A stretch of DNA of 14,961 nucleotides, taken from assembly GCA_947595555.1 (NCBI GenBank), contig CANQES010000026.1:1-14961 (forward strand), given 5' to 3'. The position numbers and the translations under genes are program-made. This document shows, in pieces, positions 6,940 to 14,498 of this stretch (positions are counted from its first letter, which is position 1; every line of letters starts with the position of its first letter). A model generated the notes under the pieces. That model searched no databases and was not told where the DNA came from. It saw nothing but the letters and a program-made list of their open reading frames with translations. The stretch is from an uncultured Clostridia bacterium (GTDB lineage Bacteria; Bacillota; Clostridia; TANB77; CAG-508).

Positions 6940-8473
6940 TTATTCTTCTAATATTTTTGCAAATTCATATGCAAGTTTTTCTCCTAAAAATTTCTGTCCT
7001 AAATCAGTAAAAGCACCTGAACTATACCAAGAATAACTATCAGCATTGCCATCTCCTTTCTTTAAATCAGAAAATCCGGTTCCTGTAATATAAGAACCTT
7101 TTTCTCTTGATATTATTTTTCCGTGAAGATGATATCGTTTCTCCTGAACATACATCTATATAATAACATTCATTAGCTAAAGCCCTTTCTCTTAATATAT
7201 TGTTTAATTTCCTACTTGGTACATCTACATTTTTAGTATATTGACTTGCTGTTACTATTATTTTTGCATTAGGAAAATTTGTTTTTGCATATTGATAACA
7301 TTCATCTGTTGCTCTTTTCAAATCATTTTCATCATAGCCCCAATCCAATACTACACCACCTGCAAAAATTATTATATCTGGATTTAAATTTAAATGTTCT
7401 TTTTGATATTTTAAGCTTTCCAAAAAAGTCGGTCCTTCATTCATCTGACAATATAAGTTATAAGAACTACTAGCAGAACCCCATATCCATTCCAAACCTA
7501 GACTATCACAAATTCCAATTGGATACACCACGAAATGACCGTCCCTACCGCCGTTTCCAGTTTTCCGTCATCAAAGTAGTAGTAACATTAGTATCCCCTA
7601 AAAATAGCGCTTTTTTAACACTTTCCCTTTCCACTTTCTTTATGTTTGCATTTTCTTGTATATGTACCCCACTAAAGACAGAATTTTCCATCATTTCCAA
7701 TTTTATGTTTCTATATTTTTTCTCTGAAAAAATCACTCTAAAACCCATTGAATAGTATCCCCAATCAGACGTCAATTTACTGAATCCATCTACATGTACA
7801 CATTCATATCCTCTGCCTTCATCCACAAAAATTCTAGCAGGCATGTTCAACTTAAATATTATCTCCTGTGAATCTGTAGAAAACTCAACCGAAAAAGGTC
7901 CATGTCTTTCATCATTATAACCGTGTTTCAAGTCGCCCTCCATGATCTATACGACTTTCTCCATATACTGCATCGAATTCAGTTACTCTCAATTTAGCAT
8001 TATATGATGTATAAACTTCATTTAAATTTCCATTACTTGCTGAAGGAATCCACTTCATATTTTCATAGTACGTAGTACTAGCATCGGCATTTCCGAAAAT
8101 ATTCTATTTGGGGCAGGTTTTCCATTACTTTTATTTTTTTTACTCCATTATCTTCTCCAAAGTCTATCGTTTGATTTGCTATTTTGATTTGTTGTTCATA
8201 TTTTCCAAGGTTTAATTCTAATTCTGTTATTAATCCTTCCTTATATAAATCCCACATCATTTCGTCTCTTGTTGTATAGTCTTTTCCTTCATTTTTCCAT
8301 GCTTCAACTCTCTCTTGTACAACTTCTGCTCTATATTCTTCTTTCATTGCTCTCGTTCTAGTTAATATCCCATTTTCTCCAGTTAATGTTGCAAGAGATA
8401 CTCCTGCTAATATTATCAACACCATTATCGTTGCAGCCAACGCCATTAGTGTTATTCCTCTGTTTCCCTGCAT
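6940..8473 (-). pseudogene. Broken pilin-like / SGNH hydrolase surface protein
   Basis: One former gene appears to span this whole stretch in successive frames. Part A (8473-8078) has ribosome site GGAGGA and a class III prepilin-like start, RGITLMALAATIMVLIILAGV, then ENGILTRTRAMKEE. Part B (8103 to about 7948) encodes NADASTTYYENMKWIP. Part C (7943-7545) is a beta-rich domain like the N-terminal half of two-domain SGNH esterases (IFVDEGRGYECVHVDGFSK). Part D (7567-7067) holds block I as GICDSLG and the centre IIIFAGGVVLDWGYDE. Part E (7155-6940) is the C-terminus SSGAFTDLGQKFLGEKLA. Each junction is bordered by stops in both frames, giving at least four frame changes, each net +1. Catalytic positions also look eroded: GDS is CDS, the block III Asn is absent, and the final D-x-x-H reads D-L-G-Q. 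Part A alone could still make a 131-residue membrane peptide. Fusion rather than two adjacent genes is inferred because part B has no start codon. Confidence 0.72.
7371..7395. repeat. 25-bp exact direct repeat, copy 2
   Basis: Second copy of the sequence at 6716-6740. It lies in part D of the broken SGNH gene and is read in the same phase, also encoding LNLNPDII on the minus strand, just before the block III region. Confidence 0.85.
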
Positions 8474-8527
8474 TTTTATTTTCCTCCTTTCTTTTTTATT
8501 ATATAAAATATATTTATTACAAAATAC

Positions 8528-8562
8528 AAAAAAGACTCGATGGCTTACAATGTCAGAGTCTT
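8528..8562 (-). terminator. Terminator after divIC
   Basis: Ten bases after the divIC stop codon, AAGACTC (8562-8556) pairs with GAGTCTT (8538-8532) around a 17-base loop, followed on the minus strand by a run of six Ts (8533-8528) that overlaps the stem end. It separates the yabP-yabQ-divIC group from the pilin-like gene. Confidence 0.72.
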
Positions 8563-8572
8563 AATACATATA

Positions 8573-8848
8573 TTACATTCCTTTATCAATATATACCCTT
8601 TCATTTGGATAATACATATCTAATTTTTCTCTTGCCATTTGTTCAATAAAATCTAAAGAATTTACGTCTTCTTTTTCTTTAGCCAATTTTTCTTGATATT
8701 CTTCTTCTTCTTCGATTTTAGCTAGCAATTTTTGTTTATCCTTACTATATTGATTTAAAGATTTTTGTTGATTAATTAACGTAAAAACCACATAAATAGC
8801 CACTAAAACTATTAATAGTTTTGTATATAATCTCTTCTTTTTTCTCAT
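8573..8848 (-). CDS. divIC: DivIC/FtsB-family septum formation initiator
   Basis: Small bitopic division protein. DivIC pairs with FtsL and DivIB (FtsL/FtsB/FtsQ in Gram-negatives) to activate septal wall synthesis. The 91-residue product has a basic N-terminus (MRKKKR), one membrane segment (about 10-26), a charged coiled coil (about 28-62) and the family C-terminal pattern with AREKLDMYYPNERVYI. Length is typical (90-125). The start at 8848 has AGGAGA seven bases upstream. It sits downstream of yabP and yabQ, an order common in Firmicutes, with an 85-nt gap and a terminator after it. Family assignment is firm; calling it DivIC rather than FtsL rests on context. Confidence 0.88.
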   Translation of the reverse strand: MRKKKRLYTKLLIVLVAIYVVFTLINQQKSLNQYSKDKQKLLAKIEEEEEYQEKLAKEKEDVNSLDFIEQMAREKLDMYYPNERVYIDKGM

Positions 8849-8933
8849 CAGTATTCTCCTATTTTTTACATTAATCCTTTCGGATATTATAATTATATAT
8901 TCTACAAATAGATAAAAAATCCTTCCTTCTTTT

Positions 8934-9374
8934 TCAATTTTTTACAACATTTTTTTCTTTTTTTACCTTTTTTAAAATATTTCCTACTTTTATGTAGACA
9001 TTTGTAGAAATTTTTCGTATATTGATGAATACAAAATGAAATGGAGTAAAAAATATGGATAACACTTTTTTTAAGACATTTATTATTTTTACATTAATCT
9101 TTATTATATATGAACTAATCCATAGCATATAAATAAAAGCACCCAATAAAATCCCTAAAAACATAAATAAACGCAATTCCCCATTATTAAATACAAATAT
9201 TGAATATAAAACAATAAAACCTGTTAAAATCCAAAATAAGATATCCTCAATATATGTCATTATATCACTAGTTTGACATACTTTCCTAGCGATTCTAAAA
9301 AAATCAAACAATAGTCCAATTAAAACCCCATCTACTATAAATATAAGAAATAAATACATCTGGTTTGTAACCAT
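8934..9374 (-). CDS. yabQ: YabQ, spore cortex membrane protein
   Basis: Polytopic membrane protein needed in Bacillus for cortex formation and localised to the outer forespore membrane. This 146-residue protein starts with a hydrophobic segment (about 5-25) containing the family-like DGVLIGLLFDFFRIARK, followed by two or three more hydrophobic stretches (about 43-62, 68-92, 103-118) and a basic tail. The start at 9374 is preceded by AAAGGAGGAG. It follows yabP by 22 nt, the pairing seen across spore formers, and is probably translated from the same message. Confidence 0.9.
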   Translation of the reverse strand: MVTNQMYLFLIFIVDGVLIGLLFDFFRIARKVCQTSDIMTYIEDILFWILTGFIVLYSIFVFNNGELRLFMFLGILLGAFIYMLWISSYIIKINVKIINVLKKVLSIFFTPFHFVFINIRKISTNVYIKVGNILKKVKKEKNVVKN

Positions 9375-9396
9375 TATTTGACTCCTCCTTTAGTCT

Positions 9397-9693
9397 TTAC
9401 TTAAATATTTTACTCATAAAGCTTCCTTTTGATTTATCAGCCTCTTTATCACTATAGCTTAGGGATGAAATATCACCCTCAACAATAACTTCAGAGGTAT
9501 CAATGCTTAATTTATTTATTCTAATATTTTCGCCCTTTACAGTTAATAGTCCTAATTCTGTTTCTAGTATTACTACTTGGTCATCAAAGCTTAAAACATC
9601 CAATACTCCAGAAATACTTAATTTACCTCTGTTTTCTAAAATTAAATTTTGAATTACTCCAGTGCTAACCGATTTTCTCTCATCAAATGTCAT
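9397..9693 (-). CDS. yabP: YabP, sporulation protein of the YabP/YqfC family
   Basis: Small protein required late in Bacillus sporulation, expressed in the mother cell. The 98-residue product shows the family layout: LILENRGKLSISGVLDVLSF, then a beta-rich core (VVILETELGLLTVKGENIRI) and an ISSLSYSD segment close to the end. The length matches the family (about 100). AGGAGG lies seven bases before the ATG at 9693. The 67-base upstream gap after the lysC terminator must hold its promoter. A TATAAT-like sequence is there, but I could not fit a sigma-E promoter convincingly. Confidence 0.92.
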   Translation of the reverse strand: MTFDERKSVSTGVIQNLILENRGKLSISGVLDVLSFDDQVVILETELGLLTVKGENIRINKLSIDTSEVIVEGDISSLSYSDKEADKSKGSFMSKIFK

Positions 9694-9757
9694 ACCATTA
9701 CCTCCTATATTTTTCTTGCTAAATTATATATATTCAGGGTTTGTCTCATTTAGAACG

Positions 9758-9798
9758 AAAAAGAGAAAACTTGTATAAATAATTCCAAGTTTTCTCTT
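9758..9798 (-). terminator. Terminator after lysC
   Basis: Perfect 13-bp stem just after the lysC stop: AAGAGAAAACTTG (9798-9786) pairs with CAAGTTTTCTCTT (9773-9761) around a 12-base loop. On the minus strand the stem ends in a T run of five (9762-9758). This is the cleanest intrinsic terminator in the window. Confidence 0.88.
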
Positions 9799-9801
9799 AC
9801 C

Positions 9802-10764
9802 TTAATTTATTAGTTTTGCATGAATCTCTTCCAGTATTTTATCTGATACTTGATTTTTAAATGAAATTGACATTTTTGATTCAGAAACATCAAATTCTAA
9901 CATATCTAATTTGTTTTTTTCTATAACATCTAGTACTGTTTTTATATCAGATATATTTCTAATAATACCATTACCTACAATTGATATTCTAGACATATCT
10001 TTTTTTACAATACTTTTTATAGTATTTTCTTCAATTTTATCACATATGACAGTTCCTTGTTTATCATTAAATGTAGATTTTGTAATAATTGGTATTTTAA
10101 ATTTATCTCCTATCTCTACACATCTGTTATGCAAAACCTTTGCTCCTTCACTAGAGATGTCAAGCATTTCTTCATATGAAAGAGTTTCTAATTTTTGGGC
10201 TTTTTCTAATTTGTTTGGGTCTGTGGTATAAACACCATCCACATCAGAAAAAATATAACAATTTTCGGCTTGTAAAGCTGCTGCCACAGCAACAGCTGTT
10301 GTATCTGATCCGCCTCTACCTAATGTTGTAATATCCATTTTTTCATTAATTCCCTGAAATCCTGCAATTATTACTATTTTGCCATCCGCCAATTCTTTTT
10401 TTATTCGAGTGGTATCAATTTTTTCAATAATGGCATTTTGATTAGTATTATTTGTATAAATTCCAGCCTGCCAACCTGTCAAAGAAATTGCCTTATGCCC
10501 TAACTCATTTAGCAAAATACTCAATTTAGCTGTTGACATCTGTTCACCACTACTAAGTAAAACATCCATTTCTCTATCTTCTGTATTCTCAGATAATTCT
10601 TTTGCTTCTGCAATTAATTTATCAGTAGTTTTTCCTTGAGCTGATACTACTACAACTACATTATGTTCTTCTTTTTTTAATTGAATTATTTTATTTGCAA
10701 CTAATTTTAATTTATCATTATCAGCAACAGAACTACCTCCAAATTTTAATACAATTGTGTCCAT
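9802..10764 (-). CDS. lysC: Aspartate kinase, short form with a single ACT domain
   Basis: Phosphorylates aspartate in the first step toward lysine, diaminopimelate, threonine and methionine. Diaminopimelate also feeds spore dipicolinate and the cell wall. Kinase signatures are intact: KFGGSSV (residues 7-13), TLGRGGSDTTA (147-157), FSDVDGVYTTDP and EGAKVLHNRCVE. The protein has 320 residues, whereas Bacillus LysC has about 400. After the kinase domain the sequence goes directly to a segment that aligns with the second ACT domain (SRISIVGNGI through SESKMSISF). The region matching ACT1 is absent. The ATG at 10764 is preferred over GTG at 10773 because the family starts two to four residues before the KFGG strand. 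The ribosome site is weak (GCGAG). It follows prfB with a hairpin between and ends at a strong terminator. Confidence 0.9.
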   Translation of the reverse strand: MDTIVLKFGGSSVADNDKLKLVANKIIQLKKEEHNVVVVVSAQGKTTDKLIAEAKELSENTEDREMDVLLSSGEQMSTAKLSILLNELGHKAISLTGWQAGIYTNNTNQNAIIEKIDTTRIKKELADGKIVIIAGFQGINEKMDITTLGRGGSDTTAVAVAAALQAENCYIFSDVDGVYTTDPNKLEKAQKLETLSYEEMLDISSEGAKVLHNRCVEIGDKFKIPIITKSTFNDKQGTVICDKIEENTIKSIVKKDMSRISIVGNGIIRNISDIKTVLDVIEKNKLDMLEFDVSESKMSISFKNQVSDKILEEIHAKLIN

Positions 10765-10783
10765 TTTTATCACTCGCTTTTGT

Positions 10784-10830
10784 AAAATAATATAGAGAGC
10801 CGATTTTATTTTAAATCTACTCTCTATATT
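10784..10830 (-). terminator. Hairpin after prfB, probable weak terminator
   Basis: AATATAGAGAG (10830-10820) pairs perfectly with CTCTCTATATT (10799-10789) over 11 bp, with a 20-base AT-rich loop. On the minus strand ATTTT follows. It lies 18 bases after the prfB stop. The long loop and short T run suggest partial termination before lysC. Confidence 0.55.
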
Positions 10831-10847
10831 TTATGCAATAAATCATT

Positions 10848-11949
10848 TTATAGTTTCATTTTTAAATAGCTTTCCATAAATTCATCAATATCTCCATCCA
10901 TAACTGCTTGAACATTTCCAACCTCATAGTTTGTTCTATGGTCTTTTACCATGGTATATGGGCAAAAAACATAAGATCGAATTTGACTTCCCCATGCAAT
11001 ATCCATTTGAACACCTTTTAAATCTTCTATTTTTTCTTTTTGCTCTTTTTCCTTTAAATCTAATAATTTAGATTTTAACATCTTCATGGCTGTTTCTCTG
11101 TTTTGAATTTGAGAACGTTCTGTTTGACATGCAACTACAATATTTGTTGGAATATGCGTTATTCTTACAGCAGATGATGTTTTGTTTATGTGTTGACCAC
11201 CTGCACCAGATGCTCTATATGTGTCTACTCTTAAATCATCTGGATTAATATCTAATTCAATGTCATCTGTTATTTCTGGTAAAACTTCTATTGAGGCAAA
11301 TGATGTATGTCTCCTTCCTCCACTATCAAAAGGGGAAATTCTAACCAATCTATGTACTCCCATTTCTGATTTCATATATCCATAAGCATTCTCCCCTTGT
11401 ATTTCAAATGTTACACTTTTTAATCCTGCTTCTTCCCCTTCTAAATAGTCTAACTCCTTGACTACATAGTTATTTTTATTAGCCCACCTAGTGTACATTC
11501 TATATAGCATTTCTGCCCAGTCTTGGGATTCTGTTCCTCCTGCTCCTGGATGAATAGTAACTATAGCATTATTTGCATCATATTTTCCAGATAAGAAAGT
11601 TGTTATTTCAAATTTTTCAATGTCCTTTTTCATCTTATTCGTATTCTTTATAATGTCTTTTGACATTTGTTCATCTTCTTCTAATTCTACTAATTCAGTC
11701 AACTCTATTAGATTTGATATCTCTGTTTCTAATTTTTGATACTCGCTTGTTTTTGCTTTTATACTTTTAATTTGTGATAATATTTTAGTAGATTTTTGCA
11801 TATCATTCCAAAAATTTTCTTTAGATGTCTGTTCTTCTAATTCTGATAATTTTCTTTTTAAGTTAGCTATGTCAAAGAGATTCACCCAATTCTTCTAATT
11901 TTTGTTTTAAAATTTGTAACAATTTAGTGTTTTCTTCCAATTCTAACAT
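10848..11949 (-). CDS. prfB: Peptide chain release factor 2 (programmed +1 frameshift)
   Basis: Recognises UAA and UGA stop codons and triggers peptide release. Translation starts at ATG 11949 (AAGGAGATG upstream), runs 25 codons to CTT, meets an in-frame TGA (11874-11872), shifts +1 and continues from GAC (11873) to 10848, giving 366 residues. Downstream the stop-codon tripeptide SPF falls at about 205-207 and the catalytic GGQ at about 250-252, the same numbers as in E. coli RF2, which confirms the joined reading. The N-terminal coiled-coil domain and IHPGAGGTESQDW are present. An ATG at 11885 in the second frame is only an artefact of that arrangement. It lies between pfkA and lysC, with a hairpin on each side. 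Regulation is autogenous: scarce RF2 favours the shift. Confidence 0.97.
11871..11887 (-). promoter_or_regulatory. prfB frameshift signal
   Basis: Minus strand GGGTGA (11887-11882), then TCT, the slippery CTT (11877-11875), the stop TGA (11874-11872) and C at 11871. CTT-TGA-C is the canonical slip site. GGTGA can pair with the extended anti-Shine-Dalgarno end of 16S rRNA (complement of GGAGGTGATC) and act as the stimulatory element. It differs from the common AGGGGG version. Confidence 0.92.
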
Positions 11950-11991
11950 ATTAATCACATCTCCTTATTTTTTATTTGAACAGTAACTAAT

Positions 11992-12023
11992 TCATGATTT
12001 TTTATCTGTCTGCAAAATCATGA
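11992..12023 (-). terminator. Hairpin right after the pfkA stop codon
   Basis: TCATGATTTT (12023-12014) pairs with AAAATCATGA (12001-11992), 10 bp, loop of 12 bases. The first stem base adjoins the pfkA stop. No T run follows on the minus strand, so it may be an mRNA 3'-end stabiliser or processing site rather than a true terminator, and prfB may be read from the pfkA message. Confidence 0.4.
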
Positions 12024-13169
12024 TTAATCACCTAAATTAATACCTATATCTCTAGCTGTTTTTACTAAATCATGGTCCATATTCACTTTTCTTATATTAC
12101 TTTCTTCTGTATTTCCTGATACAGCACCAATTTTAGTATTTTTTCCTACAACTTCTTCTAAAGATACATAATCTAATTTTCCATCTTTAATAACAACTAG
12201 TGTTCCAAATTTGCCATCTAGTGCAAGTTGCATTGCTTTTGTTCCATATTTTGTAGAAAGTACTCTGTCAAATGCTGTTGGTGTTCCTCCCCTTTGCATG
12301 TAACCTAAAGTTGTATTTCTTGCTTCTAATCCAGTTAGTTTTTCTAATTCTTGAGCTACAACTTGTCCGACTCCTCCTAATTTGGTATTGTCTACTCCTG
12401 TTCCATTATCTCTTGTTCCCATAACAGTTATATTGCCACCAACTGGCTTTGCTCCTTCTGCCACAACTACTACGCTGAAATTTTTTCCTCTTTTCCTTCT
12501 ATTTTCTATTTTTTCTGCAACACGATTAATGTCATAAGGAATTTCTGGAATTAAAGCGACATCAGCACCACCAGCTATCGCTGCCTCTAGTGCTATCCAA
12601 CCAGCATATCTACCCATTACTTCCAATACCATAATACGATGATGGGTTGCACCTGTTGTGTGTAATCTATCTAAAGCTTCCATTGCAACTGATACTGCTG
12701 TGTTGTATCCGAAAGTAATCTCTGTACAAGCAACGTCATTATCTATTGTTTTTGGGACTCCTATTACATTTACTCCTTTTGTAGAAAAATCTCTTGCTGA
12801 TTTTTGAGTTCCATCTCCTCCTAAAGTAAAAATACAGTCAAATCCAAAATCTTTAATGTTTTGAATAGCTTGATCTGACATATCCTTATATTCTACACTA
12901 CCATCTTCTTTTACTATTTTATAATTAAATAGATTGGCATTTGTTGAAGAGCCTATAATTGAACCACCTTTTGGTAAAATTCCAATTGCCTCTCCATCTG
13001 CTGCTGTTGATAATCTCTCAAAATCTTTTTTTAAAAGCCCATTATATCCATCCATAATTCCATAACATTCTACATCATGATTTTCTGCTGTTTTAACAAT
13101 TGCTCTAATAACTGCATTAAAGCCTGACACATCTCCTCCATTAGCTAATATTCCAACTTTTTTTAACAT
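12024..13169 (-). CDS. pfkA: 6-phosphofructokinase (long, PPi-clade-like)
   Basis: Phosphorylates fructose 6-phosphate to the 1,6-bisphosphate, the committed glycolytic step. The 381-residue protein is longer than the 319-320 residue allosteric PfkA of Bacillus and E. coli. Visible motifs: ANGGDVSGFNAVIR near the N-terminus, the phosphate-donor loop GGDGT (117-121), the catalytic segment PKTIDND (139-145) and MGRYAGW (185-191). A Gly after GGD (E. coli G104) normally means ATP use, while Lys in PKTIDND (E. coli G124) is the pyrophosphate-enzyme residue. The mixture is known from ATP-using members of the PPi-type clade, so ATP is favoured but not certain. The start at 13169 has AAGGAGGA upstream; an in-frame ATG at 13271 lies upstream of the promoter and is rejected. 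A promoter lies at 13210-13237. Confidence 0.93.
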   Translation of the reverse strand: MLKKVGILANGGDVSGFNAVIRAIVKTAENHDVECYGIMDGYNGLLKKDFERLSTAADGEAIGILPKGGSIIGSSTNANLFNYKIVKEDGSVEYKDMSDQAIQNIKDFGFDCIFTLGGDGTQKSARDFSTKGVNVIGVPKTIDNDVACTEITFGYNTAVSVAMEALDRLHTTGATHHRIMVLEVMGRYAGWIALEAAIAGGADVALIPEIPYDINRVAEKIENRRKRGKNFSVVVVAEGAKPVGGNITVMGTRDNGTGVDNTKLGGVGQVVAQELEKLTGLEARNTTLGYMQRGGTPTAFDRVLSTKYGTKAMQLALDGKFGTLVVIKDGKLDYVSLEEVVGKNTKIGAVSGNTEESNIRKVNMDHDLVKTARDIGINLGD

Positions 13170-13209
13170 AATAAAATCCTCCTTATTTTGTTGTATTTTC
13201 TTATTAGTT

Positions 13210-13237
13210 ATTATACCAATAATTAAAATTTTTACAA
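13210..13237 (-). promoter_or_regulatory. pfkA promoter with extended -10
   Basis: Minus strand TTGTAA (13237-13232), 16 bases, TATAAT (13215-13210). TGG directly precedes the -10 hexamer, giving an extended -10 (TGNTATAAT). It lies about 40 bases upstream of the pfkA start codon in the 105-base gap after ackA. Confidence 0.7.
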
Positions 13238-13274
13238 CACTTTTGGAAGATTTTATTTTTATAAAATTCACATT

Positions 13275-14468
13275 TTACATTTTAACTAATCTTTGAGTCT
13301 CTTTTGCAATCATTAATTCTTCATCTGTTGGAATAACATATACTTTTACTTTTGATTCTGGTTTAGAAACTAATTTTTCTTCTGATCTTATATTATTTGC
13401 TTCTTCATCAATGTCGACACCCATAAATCTTAGTTGCTCACAGATTCCTTTTCTAATATTTATTTGATTTTCACCTACACCGCCTGTAAATACAATATAG
13501 TCAATGCCATTCATAGCAACTGCATATTTTGCAATATAACTTGCCACAGCATATTTAAAGTTATCCATTGCAATGATTGCTTTTTCTTCTCCATTATTAG
13601 CTGCGGATTCAATTTCTCTAAAATCTGGTGCTAATCCTGATATTCCTTGAACTCCAGATTGTTTATTTAGAATCTTTTCCATGTCCTCTACAGATATTTT
13701 TTCTTTTTTCATTATATAAATTAATATTGATGGATCTAAATCTCCACTTCTTGTTACCATAGGAATTCCACCAAGTGGTGTTAATCCCATACTAGTATCA
13801 ACTGATTTTCCCCCATCAATTGCACATATACTAGATCCCTGTCCTAAATGGCATGTAACTATTTTCATGCTTTCAATTGGCTTGTTTTCAATTTCAGCTA
13901 ATCTTCTTGAAACAAACATATGTGATGTTCCATGAAATCCATATTTTCTTATACCATATTTTTTATAGTATTCATAAGGAATTGGATAAATATATCTTTG
14001 CTTTGGAATTGATTGATGGAAAGCTGTGTCAAACACTCCTACCATTGGTTTATTTGGCATTACATTTTGACATGCCTCAATTCCTAGAATACATGCTGGA
14101 TTATGCAATGGTGCTAAATCAGAACACTCTTTTAAAACTTTTATTACTGTATCATCAATTATTACAGATTCAGCAATTTTTTCTCCTCCATGTACTAATC
14201 TATGTCCTACCGCATTAATGTCATCCAAACTATCTATTACTTTGTATTCTGGATTAGTTAATTGTTTCAAAGCAAATTCAATAGCTTCAGTATGATTATA
14301 TGCTGGATTATTTATTTGTATTTTTTGTCCATTCACTTTGTGTGTAATAAATGCTTCTTTTTCTCCTATTCTTTCATATTTTCCTGATGCCAATACTTCT
14401 TCTTTTTCCATATCAATCAATTGATATTTTAATGACGAACTTCCACAGTTCAATACTAATATTTTCAT
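13275..14468 (-). CDS. ackA: Acetate kinase, complete copy
   Basis: Interconverts acetyl phosphate plus ADP with acetate plus ATP, the ATP-yielding end of fermentation. The 397-residue length is standard. Active-site residues known from the Methanosarcina enzyme are present: N7 (VLNCGSSSLKY), R90 (VGHRLVHGG), D147 (GVFDTAFH), H179 (YGFHGTSH), R240 (TRSGDLDPS) and E383 near the C-terminus (PTDEELMIA). The start at 14468 is preceded by AGAAAGGAAG. It lies 30 nt after another acetate kinase gene, so the pair is probably co-transcribed. No phosphotransacetylase gene is in view. Confidence 0.97.
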   Translation of the reverse strand: MKILVLNCGSSSLKYQLIDMEKEEVLASGKYERIGEKEAFITHKVNGQKIQINNPAYNHTEAIEFALKQLTNPEYKVIDSLDDINAVGHRLVHGGEKIAESVIIDDTVIKVLKECSDLAPLHNPACILGIEACQNVMPNKPMVGVFDTAFHQSIPKQRYIYPIPYEYYKKYGIRKYGFHGTSHMFVSRRLAEIENKPIESMKIVTCHLGQGSSICAIDGGKSVDTSMGLTPLGGIPMVTRSGDLDPSILIYIMKKEKISVEDMEKILNKQSGVQGISGLAPDFREIESAANNGEEKAIIAMDNFKYAVASYIAKYAVAMNGIDYIVFTGGVGENQINIRKGICEQLRFMGVDIDEEANNIRSEEKLVSKPESKVKVYVIPTDEELMIAKETQRLVKM

Positions 14469-14498
14469 ATTTAACTTCCTTTCTCACGCAAAATTTAT

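Noticed and set aside
8500..8527. Promoter before the pilin-like gene
   Set aside because: A TATAAT is present but no -35-like hexamer lies at 16-18 bases; the surrounding DNA is nearly all A and T, so chance matches are expected.
9694..9757. Sigma-E or sigma-G promoter for yabP
   Set aside because: Only a TATAAT-like stretch is visible; no paired -35/-10 elements with acceptable spacing for a sporulation sigma factor could be fitted.
13250..13267. AT-only hairpin after ackA as a terminator
   Set aside because: A 7-bp A/T stem with no T run after it on the minus strand; too weak, and common in DNA of this composition.
13170..13271. N-terminal extension of phosphofructokinase from 13271
   Set aside because: The extension overlaps the promoter and has no family counterpart; the ATG at 13169 has a strong ribosome site.
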